Origin: Syntrophaceae bacterium
GTDB lineage: Bacteria; Desulfobacterota; Syntrophia; Syntrophales; Smithellaceae
Direction: 5' to 3'
Assembly (NCBI GenBank): GCA_009773315.1
Contig: WRPE01000021.1
Location: 1-48,552, forward strand
Length of the DNA stretch: 48,552 nucleotides
Part shown: positions 41,561-48,552 of the stretch, piece by piece
Position numbering within the stretch: the stretch's first letter is position 1
How the letters are laid out: the number at the start of each line of letters is the position of its first letter
Notes under the pieces: generated by a model
What the model was told of the DNA's origin: nothing
Seen by the model: only the letters and a program-made list of their open reading frames with translations
Databases searched by the model: none
Translations under genes and position numbers: made by a program

Positions 41561-42016
41561 ATGGTAGAGTCGATTAAGCTGTTAGACGTACTGGAAGCCA
41601 ACATTGATGAAATAGCGGGGCATTGGGCCGCCGATGTCAAGAAAAACAAAAGAACCGTTCACTATAAGGATATTGCCGACGAGAAGCTGGTGCTGCAGGC
41701 CATCAAATTTTACAGCCAGTTGAGAAACATGCTGGTTGTTCCCAATCGTTATGACAAAGCGCAGGAATTTTTCATGCATTACGCGAGAACATGTTATGAA
41801 AATGGCATTCCGCTGCATGAATCCATTTATGCACTAAACATGATGCGTCGCCACATGTGGCTGTACGCAGAATTTCAGGCGATTTTTATTAACGCGATTG
41901 AGCACCATCAGGCGATTGATTCCGTGATGAGAATTATGCTTCTGATTGATCACGCTGTATATGAAATCACACAATACTATCAGGACCGTATCCGTCTGGA
42001 GACGAAACAATGCTAG
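41561..42016 (+). CDS. Small all-helical protein, second of a tandem paralogous pair
   Basis: 151 residues. It aligns along its whole length with the preceding protein: HWAADVKKNKRTVHYKD (from 21), NGIPLHESIYALNMMRRHMWLYAEFQAIF (to 109) and a matching HAVYEITQYYQD ending. The histidines and aromatic residues around RRHMWLYAEF are shared, so a ligand pocket or dimer interface may be conserved. ATG 41561 follows AAGGAG by 8 nt; an upstream TTG frame lacks a site. A strong terminator follows, so the two genes form their own operon. Confidence 0.7.
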   Translation: MVESIKLLDVLEANIDEIAGHWAADVKKNKRTVHYKDIADEKLVLQAIKFYSQLRNMLVVPNRYDKAQEFFMHYARTCYENGIPLHESIYALNMMRRHMWLYAEFQAIFINAIEHHQAIDSVMRIMLLIDHAVYEITQYYQDRIRLETKQC

Positions 42017-42050
42017 GTTAAGTGATTGATTAAAAAGATTGATGCAAGAC

Positions 42051-42073
42051 AACGGCAGGATAATCCTGCCGTT
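42051..42073 (+). terminator. Intrinsic terminator after the tandem helical-protein operon
   Basis: A perfect 10-bp stem (42051-42060 with 42064-42073; AACGGCAGGA arm) with a 3-nt loop, followed by GTCTTATTATAAT. It lies 35 bp after the stop and within the longest possible frame of the MFS gene, arguing for a later MFS start. Confidence 0.85.
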
Positions 42074-42134
42074 GTCTTATTATAATAAACAGCAGGGGCG
42101 AAATATTATCAAGCGGATTAAAAATAGATTTTTA

Positions 42135-43295
42135 ATGCTGCCGCGGGATTTCCGTTTATTTCTGGCCGCTACATTTGTATTTGGATTTTCTCAGAGCATT
42201 GTCGATTCCACCTTTAATAATTTCCTCAACGAGACATTTTTTATCAGCGACTGGCAGCGGGGTTTTTTGGAATTGCCCAGAGAATTGCCCGGATTTCTGG
42301 TCGTCTTTTTCGCTGCGCTTTTCTTTTTTCTGTGTTCGCGAAGGCTGGCGTTTCTTGCCAATCTGCTGTGCGCGTTCGGCATCCTGCTGATCGGCTTTGC
42401 CTCGCCCGGCTTTTCCGTGATGCTTGTCTGGCTGTTTATTTTCAGTGTGGGGCAGCATTTGTTCATTCCGCTCAATCAGAGCATCGGCATGGAACTGGCT
42501 CACGAAGGCCAAAAAGGCCGGAGGCTGGGGCAGTTCAGCGCTGTGGCCAATCTGGCGATGATTCTCGGCAGTTTTTGTATCTTTATGGGTTTTAAGTTTT
42601 TCAATCTTACTTTTCAGATTTCATATATCTTTGCATTTCTCGGATTTCTGACCGTCTCGGTTTTGCTTTACCTGATGACAAAGGACGAGCCTTATTCCGC
42701 CCGCACTAAATTTCAGCTTCGGAAAGAATACAAACTTTTTTACTGGCTCAATATTTTATACGGAACACGCAAACAAATTTTCCTAACCTTTGCGCCCTGG
42801 GTATTGGTGACGGTATTTCATCAGAAGACACAGGTCCTTGCAACCCTTCTGGCAGCAGGCGGACTGATCGGTATATTTTTCAAGCCCATGCTGGGGAAGG
42901 CCATTGATAAATTGGGTGAAAGATTTATTCTGACGGCAGAGGCCGTCGGTCTTGTTTTTGTCTGCATTGGTTACGGTTTTGCCAGAGAGGTATTTACGGA
43001 GACGGCGGCCCTCATCATCGCTTGTGTCTGCTATATTGTTGACCAGCTGATGATGTCCGTGGGCATGGCCAGGGCAACTTACCTCCAGAAAATAGCGGTC
43101 AAGCCCGAAGATGTTACCCAGACCCTGACGATGGGTGTCAGCATCGATCACATCTTTTCCATTGCTGTGGCGCTTCTGGGTGGCGTGATTTGGGTGAACT
43201 GGGGCTACCAGTATGTCTTTTTGATGGGCGCGCTCATCGCCGTATTGAATTTCTTTTCAGCATTGCAAGTTAAAACCAAAAAATGTATCACATAA
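42135..43295 (+). CDS. MFS transporter of unknown substrate
   Basis: At least 387 residues, twelve predicted helices. It starts in or before LPRDFRLFLAATFVFGFSQSIVDSTFNNFL; a cytoplasmic R/K-rich loop (SARTKFQLRKEYKLFYWLN) separates the two halves, and KPMLGKAIDKLGERFIL resembles the second-half MFS loop. Start is uncertain: ATG 42135 lacks a ribosome site, an ATT at 42105-42110 lies 5-10 nt after AGGGGC, and a longer ATG frame would cross the terminator at 42051-42073. Ends 8 bp inside the convergent priA gene. Confidence 0.8.
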   Translation: MLPRDFRLFLAATFVFGFSQSIVDSTFNNFLNETFFISDWQRGFLELPRELPGFLVVFFAALFFFLCSRRLAFLANLLCAFGILLIGFASPGFSVMLVWLFIFSVGQHLFIPLNQSIGMELAHEGQKGRRLGQFSAVANLAMILGSFCIFMGFKFFNLTFQISYIFAFLGFLTVSVLLYLMTKDEPYSARTKFQLRKEYKLFYWLNILYGTRKQIFLTFAPWVLVTVFHQKTQVLATLLAAGGLIGIFFKPMLGKAIDKLGERFILTAEAVGLVFVCIGYGFAREVFTETAALIIACVCYIVDQLMMSVGMARATYLQKIAVKPEDVTQTLTMGVSIDHIFSIAVALLGGVIWVNWGYQYVFLMGALIAVLNFFSALQVKTKKCIT

Positions 43296-45696
43296 AATTT
43301 TCCGGATCGACATCCACCGTAATCTTCACGGCGCTGGTGTCATGTTTCTCCAGAATATCGACGGCGATGGAATGCAGGATTTTGCTGTCGCGGCCTTTGA
43401 TCAGCATCTGTTGGCGGTGTTCTCCTCGAATCTTGGCCAGTGGCGATTCCGATGGACCGATAATTTCAGCGGCGTTTCCGTAACGCGTGGCAAGTCTCCG
43501 AGCCTGTTTGCCGACTTCTTGCGCCGTTTCTATAAGCGCGTCTTTTTTTACGGACGATAGACGAAGATTGATGATGTATCCGAAAGGCGGGTACTGCAAT
43601 GATTTGCGAAACTCTATTTCTTCTTCATAAAACGCCTTGTAATCGTGCGTGCGAGTGTGCTGCAAGACATAGTGCTGGGGATTAAAGGTTTGGATAATGA
43701 CGCGTCCCGCGGCGTCGCCGCGTCCACCCCGTCCCGCAACCTGGGTCAGCATCTGAAACGTTTTTTCCGCCGCGCGGAAATCCGGCATGTTCAGAGACGT
43801 GTCTGCTGAAATGACGCCCACCAGGGTGATGAAGGGGAAGTCGTGTCCCTTGGTGATCATTTGCGTTCCCACCAGAATATCAATTTCTTTTTGTTCCAAG
43901 GCGTAAAGAATTTTTTCCTGAGTGCCCTTCTGGGCGGTGGCGTCCGAATCCATTCTTTGCACCTGCGCTCTGGGAAACAGACTTTCAACTTCCTTTTCCA
44001 GTTTCTGTGTGCCGGTGCCGTAGTTCAGTATCCGGCTGCCCCGGCACTTGGGGCAAAGCGGCATGGCTTTCTGCGCGTAATCGCAGTAGTGGCATTTAAT
44101 GATATTTTCCGCCAGGTGGCTTTTCAGCGCAACGGCACAGTTGGGGCAGCGGAAATTATAGCCGCAGTCGGCGCAGACCAGAAACGTGTCAAATCCACGT
44201 TTATTCAGAAACAGCAGGATCTGCTCTTTTTTACGGAGCGTTTCTCCAACGGCCGTTATCAAGGCATCTGAAAGAATCGGCGTTTTGCCGTGTATCTCCT
44301 TTTGTGCTTTCATGTCGATAATGTCGATGTGGGGTAGGGGTTTGTTATTGATCCGCCGAGTCAGTTCCAGAAGATGGTATTTTGCTGTCCGGGCGTTATA
44401 GTAAGAACGAACCCCCGGTGTTGCTGAGCCGAGCACAACAACCGCTGCGCTGAATTTGGCTTTAACGATGGCCAGATCGCGGCCGTGGTAGCAAAGCCTT
44501 CCATCCTGCTTGTAGGAGGCGTCATGCTCTTCATCGACGATGATCAATTTTAAATCAGGCAGCGGCGCGAAAAGAGCGGAGCGCGCGCCGATGACGAGAT
44601 TGATTTGACCGCGTTTGATTTGCCGCCATTGATCGTAGCGGACGCTCTGGGCAATGCCGCTGTGGATGACGGCGATTTTATTCTCGTCAAACCGACCGGC
44701 GATTCTGGAGATGAGCTGCGGTGTCAGGGCGATTTCCGGAACAAGATACATAGCCGTGCCGCCGTTTTTTAAGACATGTTCGATGGCATTAAGGTAAACT
44801 TCCGTTTTTCCGCTACCGGTGACGCCGTGCAGCAAGATCGGGTGGAATGTATCGGCATTGATGCTGCGGCATATTTCATCGAGGGCGGTTTTCTGTTCGC
44901 TCGAGAGATGAATGCTTTCGCGTGTCCGGCTGATGGTGGATGTCAGTGAGCTTTTGCGGATGATTTCTGCATCGCTGGAGGTCATGACGCCTTTTCCCAG
45001 CAGTTTTTTAACAATGGCGCTGGAGGTCCTGGCCGAAGCAATCAGGTCATTTAATCCCATTGGACCGGAGTTTTTTAGAAAATCAACCAGGGCTTCCTGG
45101 CGGGAAGTCAATTTCAGCGGTTCCCCGGCATCCGGCGCGAGTCGTATAATCTTTTGCGTGCGGATGGCCAGTGATTTATTTTGCTTTTCGCTGAACCTTA
45201 CCAGTCCCGCTAAATGCAGACTGCGCATAACCGTTGCCGCGTTTTTGAGGCCGGAATTTTTTATCAGGTGACCGAGTGCGATACCCTGGGGATATTGGCG
45301 TAAAAAATCCAGAAGCTTTTCCTGTGATTGCGACAGGGCCAGATCCAGAGGTGCCGGCACGGGAACGATCCAGAGAAAATCTTTTTTTTCAGATCCTGAG
45401 GGAATCAGTTCGGCCAGCGTTTTCCCCAGGGGATGGATGAAGTAGTCGGAGATCCATGAATAAAAATTCAGATCGTTGCTGTCGAAAAGCGCTTTGTCAT
45501 CAAGGATTTCGCTAATCGGCTTGATTTTTTCCAGATCGCAGGACGTCAATATGGCGACAATAAAACCGGTGCGTTTTCTGCGGCCAAAAGGGACAAAAAC
45601 CCTTTTGCCGATTAAGGCTTTGGATTGTAGGTTGGCCGGCACGGCATAGGTGAAGAGTTTATCAGCCGGAATGTTGATGGCGACATTTACATACAT
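43288..45696 (-). CDS. priA: Primosomal helicase PriA
   Basis: 802 residues, full length. DNA-binding N-terminal domains (about 1-200), then SF2 helicase motifs: Walker A GVTGSGKTEVYL, DEEH box VDEEHDASYKQ, GSATPGVRS, and motif VI TQVAGRGGRG. Between the helicase lobes eight cysteines in CADCGYNFRCPNC, CHYCDYAQKAMPLCPKCRG bind two zinc ions. It restarts collapsed replication forks. Preceded by dksA and a terminator, so it probably has its own promoter in 45697-45750. Confidence 0.96.
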   Translation of the reverse strand: MYVNVAINIPADKLFTYAVPANLQSKALIGKRVFVPFGRRKRTGFIVAILTSCDLEKIKPISEILDDKALFDSNDLNFYSWISDYFIHPLGKTLAELIPSGSEKKDFLWIVPVPAPLDLALSQSQEKLLDFLRQYPQGIALGHLIKNSGLKNAATVMRSLHLAGLVRFSEKQNKSLAIRTQKIIRLAPDAGEPLKLTSRQEALVDFLKNSGPMGLNDLIASARTSSAIVKKLLGKGVMTSSDAEIIRKSSLTSTISRTRESIHLSSEQKTALDEICRSINADTFHPILLHGVTGSGKTEVYLNAIEHVLKNGGTAMYLVPEIALTPQLISRIAGRFDENKIAVIHSGIAQSVRYDQWRQIKRGQINLVIGARSALFAPLPDLKLIIVDEEHDASYKQDGRLCYHGRDLAIVKAKFSAAVVVLGSATPGVRSYYNARTAKYHLLELTRRINNKPLPHIDIIDMKAQKEIHGKTPILSDALITAVGETLRKKEQILLFLNKRGFDTFLVCADCGYNFRCPNCAVALKSHLAENIIKCHYCDYAQKAMPLCPKCRGSRILNYGTGTQKLEKEVESLFPRAQVQRMDSDATAQKGTQEKILYALEQKEIDILVGTQMITKGHDFPFITLVGVISADTSLNMPDFRAAEKTFQMLTQVAGRGGRGDAAGRVIIQTFNPQHYVLQHTRTHDYKAFYEEEIEFRKSLQYPPFGYIINLRLSSVKKDALIETAQEVGKQARRLATRYGNAAEIIGPSESPLAKIRGEHRQQMLIKGRDSKILHSIAVDILEKHDTSAVKITVDVDPENFM

Positions 45697-45754
45697 GGGA
45701 GTTGATTATCATCTTTGGACAAAAAAGGGAAATGTTGGACACACAAAAAACCGG

Positions 45755-45790
45755 CCATAAAAAAGCCCCGCGGGCGGGGCGTTTTTATGG
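45755..45790 (-). terminator. Strong GC-rich terminator after dksA
   Basis: A GCCCCGC/GCGGGGC stem flanked by A-rich and T-rich arms (CCATAAAAA and TTTTTATGG) forms a 36-bp nearly perfect inverted repeat. It carries a T-run on both strands and so can stop transcription from either side. It lies 14 bp after the dksA stop. Confidence 0.9.
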
Positions 45791-45803
45791 TCATGTGTGG
45801 GCC

Positions 45804-46184
45804 TTATTCGCCTTTGAGTTTTTCGAGCTTTTCCTGTTTGGTTTTACAATCAATGCATTCCGTGGTGACCGGTCTGGCCAACAGCCTTTTTTCGGAAATC
45901 GGTCCCTCGCAGGCCTCGCAAATGCCGTATGTTCCGTCATCAATTCTTTTAATGGCTTCCTGCATTTTTACGATGAGTTTGCGCTCCCGGTCGCGGATGC
46001 GTAACTCAAAGTTCCGATCGGATTCCAGCGAGGCCCGGTCGTTGGGATCGGGAAAATTTTCCTTGCCGTTGGTCATCTCCGTGACGGTTTTACCCGCCTC
46101 ACTCAGCAGCTCATTGATTTTCTGGATGAGCAACTTGCGGAATGCCTCCAGTTTTTCCGGCTTCAAAGTCGTTTGTTTTTCCAA
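45804..46184 (-). CDS. dksA: DksA/TraR-family zinc-finger regulator
   Basis: 126 residues. A coiled-coil N-terminal half (about 1-75, KLEAFRKLLIQKINELLSE) leads to a C4 zinc finger: CEACEGPISEKRLLARPVTTECIDC. The DksA coiled-coil tip acidic pair seems represented by DPNDRAS. DksA enters the RNA polymerase secondary channel and works with ppGpp to adjust rRNA and amino-acid promoters. Start is TTG 46184, with AAGGAG 8 nt upstream. Promoter at 46226-46254. Confidence 0.9.
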   Translation of the reverse strand: MEKQTTLKPEKLEAFRKLLIQKINELLSEAGKTVTEMTNGKENFPDPNDRASLESDRNFELRIRDRERKLIVKMQEAIKRIDDGTYGICEACEGPISEKRLLARPVTTECIDCKTKQEKLEKLKGE

Positions 46185-46225
46185 TGCGGCTACTCCTTGT
46201 CTAGATGATGTTGAAATTGTCGCCC

Positions 46226-46254
46226 TTATTACCTAATGGGGTAATGTTTGTAAA
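46226..46254 (-). promoter_or_regulatory. Sigma70 promoter of dksA
   Basis: On the minus strand TTTACA (46254-46249), 17-bp spacer and TAATAA (46231-46226), about 42 nt before the TTG start. A small direct-symmetry element (TTACCCCATTAGGTAAT) covers the spacer. Confidence 0.6.
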
Positions 46255-46332
46255 GGAAAAAATTTTAACTGAAGAAAATCAATAAAACACTTTTTCCTTT
46301 TAGTAAAGAATCAGAGGGATCATATAAGCTTG

Positions 46333-46818
46333 TCAGTTTCCGGAACAATAGACGGAAATAATTTTATCCACGATATTGGTAGTGGATTTGCCGGCCACTT
46401 CCGGAATAATCGTAACGTATCCGCCCCATTGCTTGATTTCATCGCGTCCGACAACTTTGTCTTCCGGCCAGTCGCCGCCTTTGATCAGGATGTCCGGTTT
46501 GAGGTAGCAAATAATTTCCAGCGGCGTCAGCTCCGTAAATATCGTTACAAAATCAATGCATTCCAGCGCGGCGAGCACTTCCGCTCTTTCTGTTTCGGAG
46601 ACGAGCGGTCTTTTTTCGCCCTTAATCGCCCGTACGGATGAGTCGCTGTTGAGCGCCAGAACCAGGATATCAGCTGTTTTTTTCGCTTCCTTTAAATAAC
46701 GGACATGGCCAACATGCAGAATATCAAAACAGCCGTTGGTGAAAGCAATCTTTTTCCCTTCTTGACGCAGGGCTTCAAGCTTATCCTTTAGAATTTCTCT
46801 ACCCAGTACCTTATTCAT
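46333..46818 (-). CDS. rfaE2: D-glycero-beta-D-manno-heptose 1-phosphate adenylyltransferase (RfaE2)
   Basis: About 161 residues. Nucleotidyltransferase fold with the KIAFTNGCFDILHVGHVRYL start (HxGH motif), NSDSSVRAIKGEKRP and the conserved ILIKGGDWPEDKVVG and GKSTTNIVDKI endings. It makes ADP-heptose for LPS inner core. It is the separate C-terminal function of bifunctional HldE; the RfaE1 kinase is elsewhere. ATG 46818 was chosen for AAAGGAG 5 nt upstream. A palindromic repeat lies between it and comF. Confidence 0.94.
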   Translation of the reverse strand: MNKVLGREILKDKLEALRQEGKKIAFTNGCFDILHVGHVRYLKEAKKTADILVLALNSDSSVRAIKGEKRPLVSETERAEVLAALECIDFVTIFTELTPLEIICYLKPDILIKGGDWPEDKVVGRDEIKQWGGYVTIIPEVAGKSTTNIVDKIISVYCSGN

Positions 46819-46837
46819 GACGACTCCTTTGTATAAG

Positions 46838-46885
46838 GTAGGGAAAGGTCTTGCCACCGTTAGTGTGGTCGCGACCGTTCCCTAC
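46838..46885. repeat. Palindromic intergenic repeat between comF and rfaE2
   Basis: Arms 46838-46850 (GTAGGGAAaGGTC) and 46873-46885 (GACCgTTCCCTAC) are inverted with one mismatch around a 22-nt centre containing GGTCGCGACC. The right arm's complement GTAGGGAACGGTC is also found at 24425-24437, so this is a dispersed repeat. Confidence 0.65.
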
Positions 46886-46891
46886 TACAGT

Positions 46892-47620
46892 CTAAAGCAC
46901 CCTGGCCAGCGTCAGCACCGCCACCTGATTAGCGCCGGCCTTGACCAGCGTTTTAGCGCATTCGTTGATCGTGGCGCCTGTTGTATAAACATCATCAACC
47001 AGGATCAAATTCCTGTTTTGAATTCTTTCCGGTAAAACGGCGATAAAAGCGCCGGAAATATTTTTTTCTCTTTCCTTTTTATCCAGACCTGTCTGCGTTA
47101 AAGTAAATTTGTGCCTTTTTAGCAAGGAAAAATCGACATCCATGCTATATTTCTTCCCTAAGGCGCGGGCTAAAATAAGCGATTGATTAAAACCCCTCTC
47201 TCGCAGACGCTTGATATGCAAAGGGACAGGGACAATGGCATCATGAGTGTCCAGGTTTATGTCGGCAAAATCAAAACCGGCCAATAGACGCGCCAACGCT
47301 GCGCCTGTTGTAATATTGCGTCCGTACTTGAATTGGTGGATTGCATCGAGAATGACACCATCATAGGCGACAGCGGCGCGGGCGGACGTGAACCAGGGTC
47401 TATTTTCCAGACAGGTTCCGCACAGGTGGTTCCCGGAAGGTGAGTCGGGGAATATTATGCCGCAAACCGGACAGCAACTACCGGTGATAAAGGTGATTTG
47501 ACGACGGCATTCGGGACAGAAGACCTCTTGGGGGCCGGAGTCGAGAACCTCAGAGCACGCGAGACAAAGAGGCGGGAAAAGCACATCGGATATTTCATGA
47601 AAAAAATCATTTAAAATCAA
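46892..47620 (-). CDS. comF: ComF-family protein (zinc finger plus phosphoribosyltransferase domain)
   Basis: 242 residues. N-terminal double zinc-finger cysteines (CLACSEVL, CPECRRQITF, CCPVCG, CGTCLENRPW) are followed by a type I PRTase domain with the PRPP loop LILVDDVYTTGAT. Members are linked to late DNA uptake in naturally transformable bacteria; the exact reaction is not settled, and many non-competent species keep the gene. Its start overlaps the rsfS stop (ATGA), so the two are translationally coupled. Confidence 0.9.
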   Translation of the reverse strand: MILNDFFHEISDVLFPPLCLACSEVLDSGPQEVFCPECRRQITFITGSCCPVCGIIFPDSPSGNHLCGTCLENRPWFTSARAAVAYDGVILDAIHQFKYGRNITTGAALARLLAGFDFADINLDTHDAIVPVPLHIKRLRERGFNQSLILARALGKKYSMDVDFSLLKRHKFTLTQTGLDKKEREKNISGAFIAVLPERIQNRNLILVDDVYTTGATINECAKTLVKAGANQVAVLTLARVL

Positions 47621-48012
47621 GCCATATCCTTGGTTAATTTTTTTATTTCGGCGGCGTTTTCGTCAATCTTCATGCGTGGCGCGTCCCACAAGTCTTCCAG
47701 ACCGTAGAATGAGCGGGCCGACTCCTGAAAAACGGAGATGACCACATCATCATAATCCAGCAGAATCCATTCCGCATTGGTTTTACCTTCCACCCCCAGC
47801 GGTCTGATATCTTCTTTCTTGAGATATTCCTGGATCGCGTCGGAAACAGCCTGCACCTGCCGGTCGGTTGCACCCGAGCAGATCAGCAGATAGTCCGTGA
47901 AGGAAGAAGTCTCTTTGACATTCAAAACAACGATATTTTTAGCTTTTTTCTGCAAGACGGCGTTGATGCATAAAAGCAGCCGCCGGGCCGATTCATTTTT
48001 TTTAACTGGCAA
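47617..48012 (-). CDS. rsfS: Ribosomal silencing factor RsfS
   Basis: 131 residues from TTG 48012 (AAGGAG 6 nt upstream). The longer frame from 48126 has no ribosome site and would run through an inverted repeat, so I reject it. The body has VVLNVKETSSFTDYLLICSGATDRQVQAVSDAI, the family signature, and GKTNAEWILLDYDDVVISVFQ. RsfS binds L14 and prevents subunit joining in starvation; its homologue in mitochondria is MALSU1. A hydrophilic C-terminal extension (about 25 residues) lies beyond the usual fold. First gene of rsfS-comF-rfaE2. Confidence 0.92.
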   Translation of the reverse strand: MPVKKNESARRLLLCINAVLQKKAKNIVVLNVKETSSFTDYLLICSGATDRQVQAVSDAIQEYLKKEDIRPLGVEGKTNAEWILLDYDDVVISVFQESARSFYGLEDLWDAPRMKIDENAAEIKKLTKDMA

Positions 48013-48039
48013 AATTAGCTCCTTGAATAGGTTTTTAGA

Positions 48040-48194
48040 CTGACCCCCTTGCAGGGGGCGCGAGGTCGAGGGCTGAAGGTCTATTTTGAGCGTCTTCGAC
48101 GTTTTAATAGTTCTGAATGACGGCATGTTTCACGCCTTTCATCTTAACCTTCAGTCTTCAGTCTTTAGTCTCGCGCCCCCTGCAAGGGGGTCAG
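48040..48194. repeat. 155-bp element bounded by perfect 25-bp inverted repeats with heptamer extensions
   Basis: 48040-48064 and 48170-48194 are exact reverse complements over 25 bp; each arm is itself nearly palindromic (CCCCCTTGCAGGGGG core). Inside each arm follow 7-nt units: two next to the left arm (GTCGAGG, GCTGAAG) and three next to the right arm (complement ACTAAAG, ACTGAAG, ACTGAAG). The element lies just upstream of rsfS and could form a large hairpin in its leader or be a small non-autonomous mobile element; no transposase or target duplication is evident. Confidence 0.7.
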
Positions 48195-48552
48195 CCTTTT
48201 CTTTTCTATGTCACAATTGCAAAGACTTGACAACAGGTCATTTTGAGCTTCATGATCTTCTGCGCACCAAAAGAAAGAATCATCTTTTTGACATCATTTC
48301 AGCCGGATGTATTCATGATTAAAATATTCACTTGATATTTACAAAAGATCTGCCAATATGATTACGTATTATGTCATAAACCACATATAATGGAAATATA
48401 TTGACATGATTTTCCTCGCGTTTAAAGAAAAATTTAAAGATTTTGTGGTTTTCAAGTAACCGTCTTGCCCACCCATCTTTACGTATGCCGCCGGTCGGGG
48501 TATGAGTTTCGCCAGTAGTGAAAGAAGACTTTTTCAACTGGAGGCGGGATGA
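48195..48552. other. Intergenic region at window edge
   Basis: No gene is supported in this 358-bp AT-rich stretch; a minus-strand frame at 48328-48537 has no ribosome site and no recognisable motif. On the plus strand a hairpin (CCAGT 48512-48516 with ACTGG 48537-48541, TGAAA 48519-48523 with TTTCA 48532-48536) is followed by GGAGG and an ATG at 48549, which may be the first codon of a gene beyond the window. Confidence 0.35.

Noticed and set aside
48328-48537. A 69-codon minus-strand frame near the window end
   Set aside because: No ribosome site, no recognisable similarity, AT-rich flanks.
1-48552. tRNA, rRNA, CRISPR array, prophage or toxin-antitoxin module
   Set aside because: Reading both strands I found no cloverleaf, regularly spaced long repeats, phage structural genes or typical toxin-antitoxin gene pair.

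Overview
The window looks like chromosomal DNA from a Gram-negative, strictly anaerobic-style bacterium of the former Deltaproteobacteria (Desulfobacterota), most plausibly a Syntrophus/Smithella-like member. This is inference from gene content: LpxC and a heptose adenylyltransferase (RfaE2) imply an LPS outer membrane; a DUF4390-NtrY-NtrX cluster, obg-proB linkage, DksA, QueH and several CaiB/BaiF CoA-transferases with LIV-type transporters fit that group. TTG is a frequent start codon (ruvC, dksA, rsfS, the dnaJ-coupled gene).

Layout. 1-81: tail of an IS630-like transposase. 132-2680 (minus): an NRAMP-family transporter with altered metal-site motifs, preceded by a soluble PRC/MgtE_N/CBS protein whose gene is split by a 1-nt shift at a run of seven A's. 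2805-7095 (minus): rplU-rpmA-obg-proB behind a strong sigma70 promoter, followed by an RlmL-like rRNA methyltransferase. 7376-8245 (plus): MltB-type transglycosylase. 8278-17468 (minus): one long catabolic operon, in order of transcription a LIV-type binding protein, LivH, LivM, LivG, LivF, two dissimilar CaiB/BaiF CoA-transferases and a biotin-type carboxyltransferase; a TetR regulator is divergent. 18400-24378: a rearranged, decayed stretch with an SDR relic, an orphan binding protein, a third CoA-transferase/racemase, a stand-alone GMP-synthetase-like ATP-PPase, a divergent HisF homologue, a frameshifted methyltransferase relic and a periplasmic cupin. 24636-28184 (plus): yebC-ruvC-ruvA-ruvB-queH. 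28336-33808 (plus): lpxC, DUF4390, ntrY, ntrX. 33871-40925 (minus): fmt-rsmB-MBL hydrolase-purC, then a small helical protein, dnaJ, a lipoprotein and a flippase-like membrane protein. 40964-43295 (plus): two tandem paralogous small helical proteins, then an MFS transporter. 43288-48012 (minus): dksA, priA, and rsfS-comF-rfaE2.

How it works together. The 8-17 kb operon reads as uptake of an organic acid (ABC importer), activation by CoA transfer (two-subunit CoA-transferase) and carboxylation or decarboxylation of the acyl-CoA, probably controlled by the divergent TetR; the substrate cannot be read from sequence. The rest is mostly housekeeping: translation and ribosome assembly, recombination, envelope synthesis and stringent control.

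Most unusual items: the NRAMP/MgtE-like pair that points to magnesium; a CoA-transferase pair in which only one member keeps the catalytic Asp, the other possibly starting at AUU; GuaA-like and HisF-like enzymes side by side without a glutaminase and with changed key residues; tandem helical paralogues of unknown role; and a family of intergenic palindromes built of heptamers whose two arms differ by whole 7-nt units. I saw no rRNA, tRNA, CRISPR array or phage genes.
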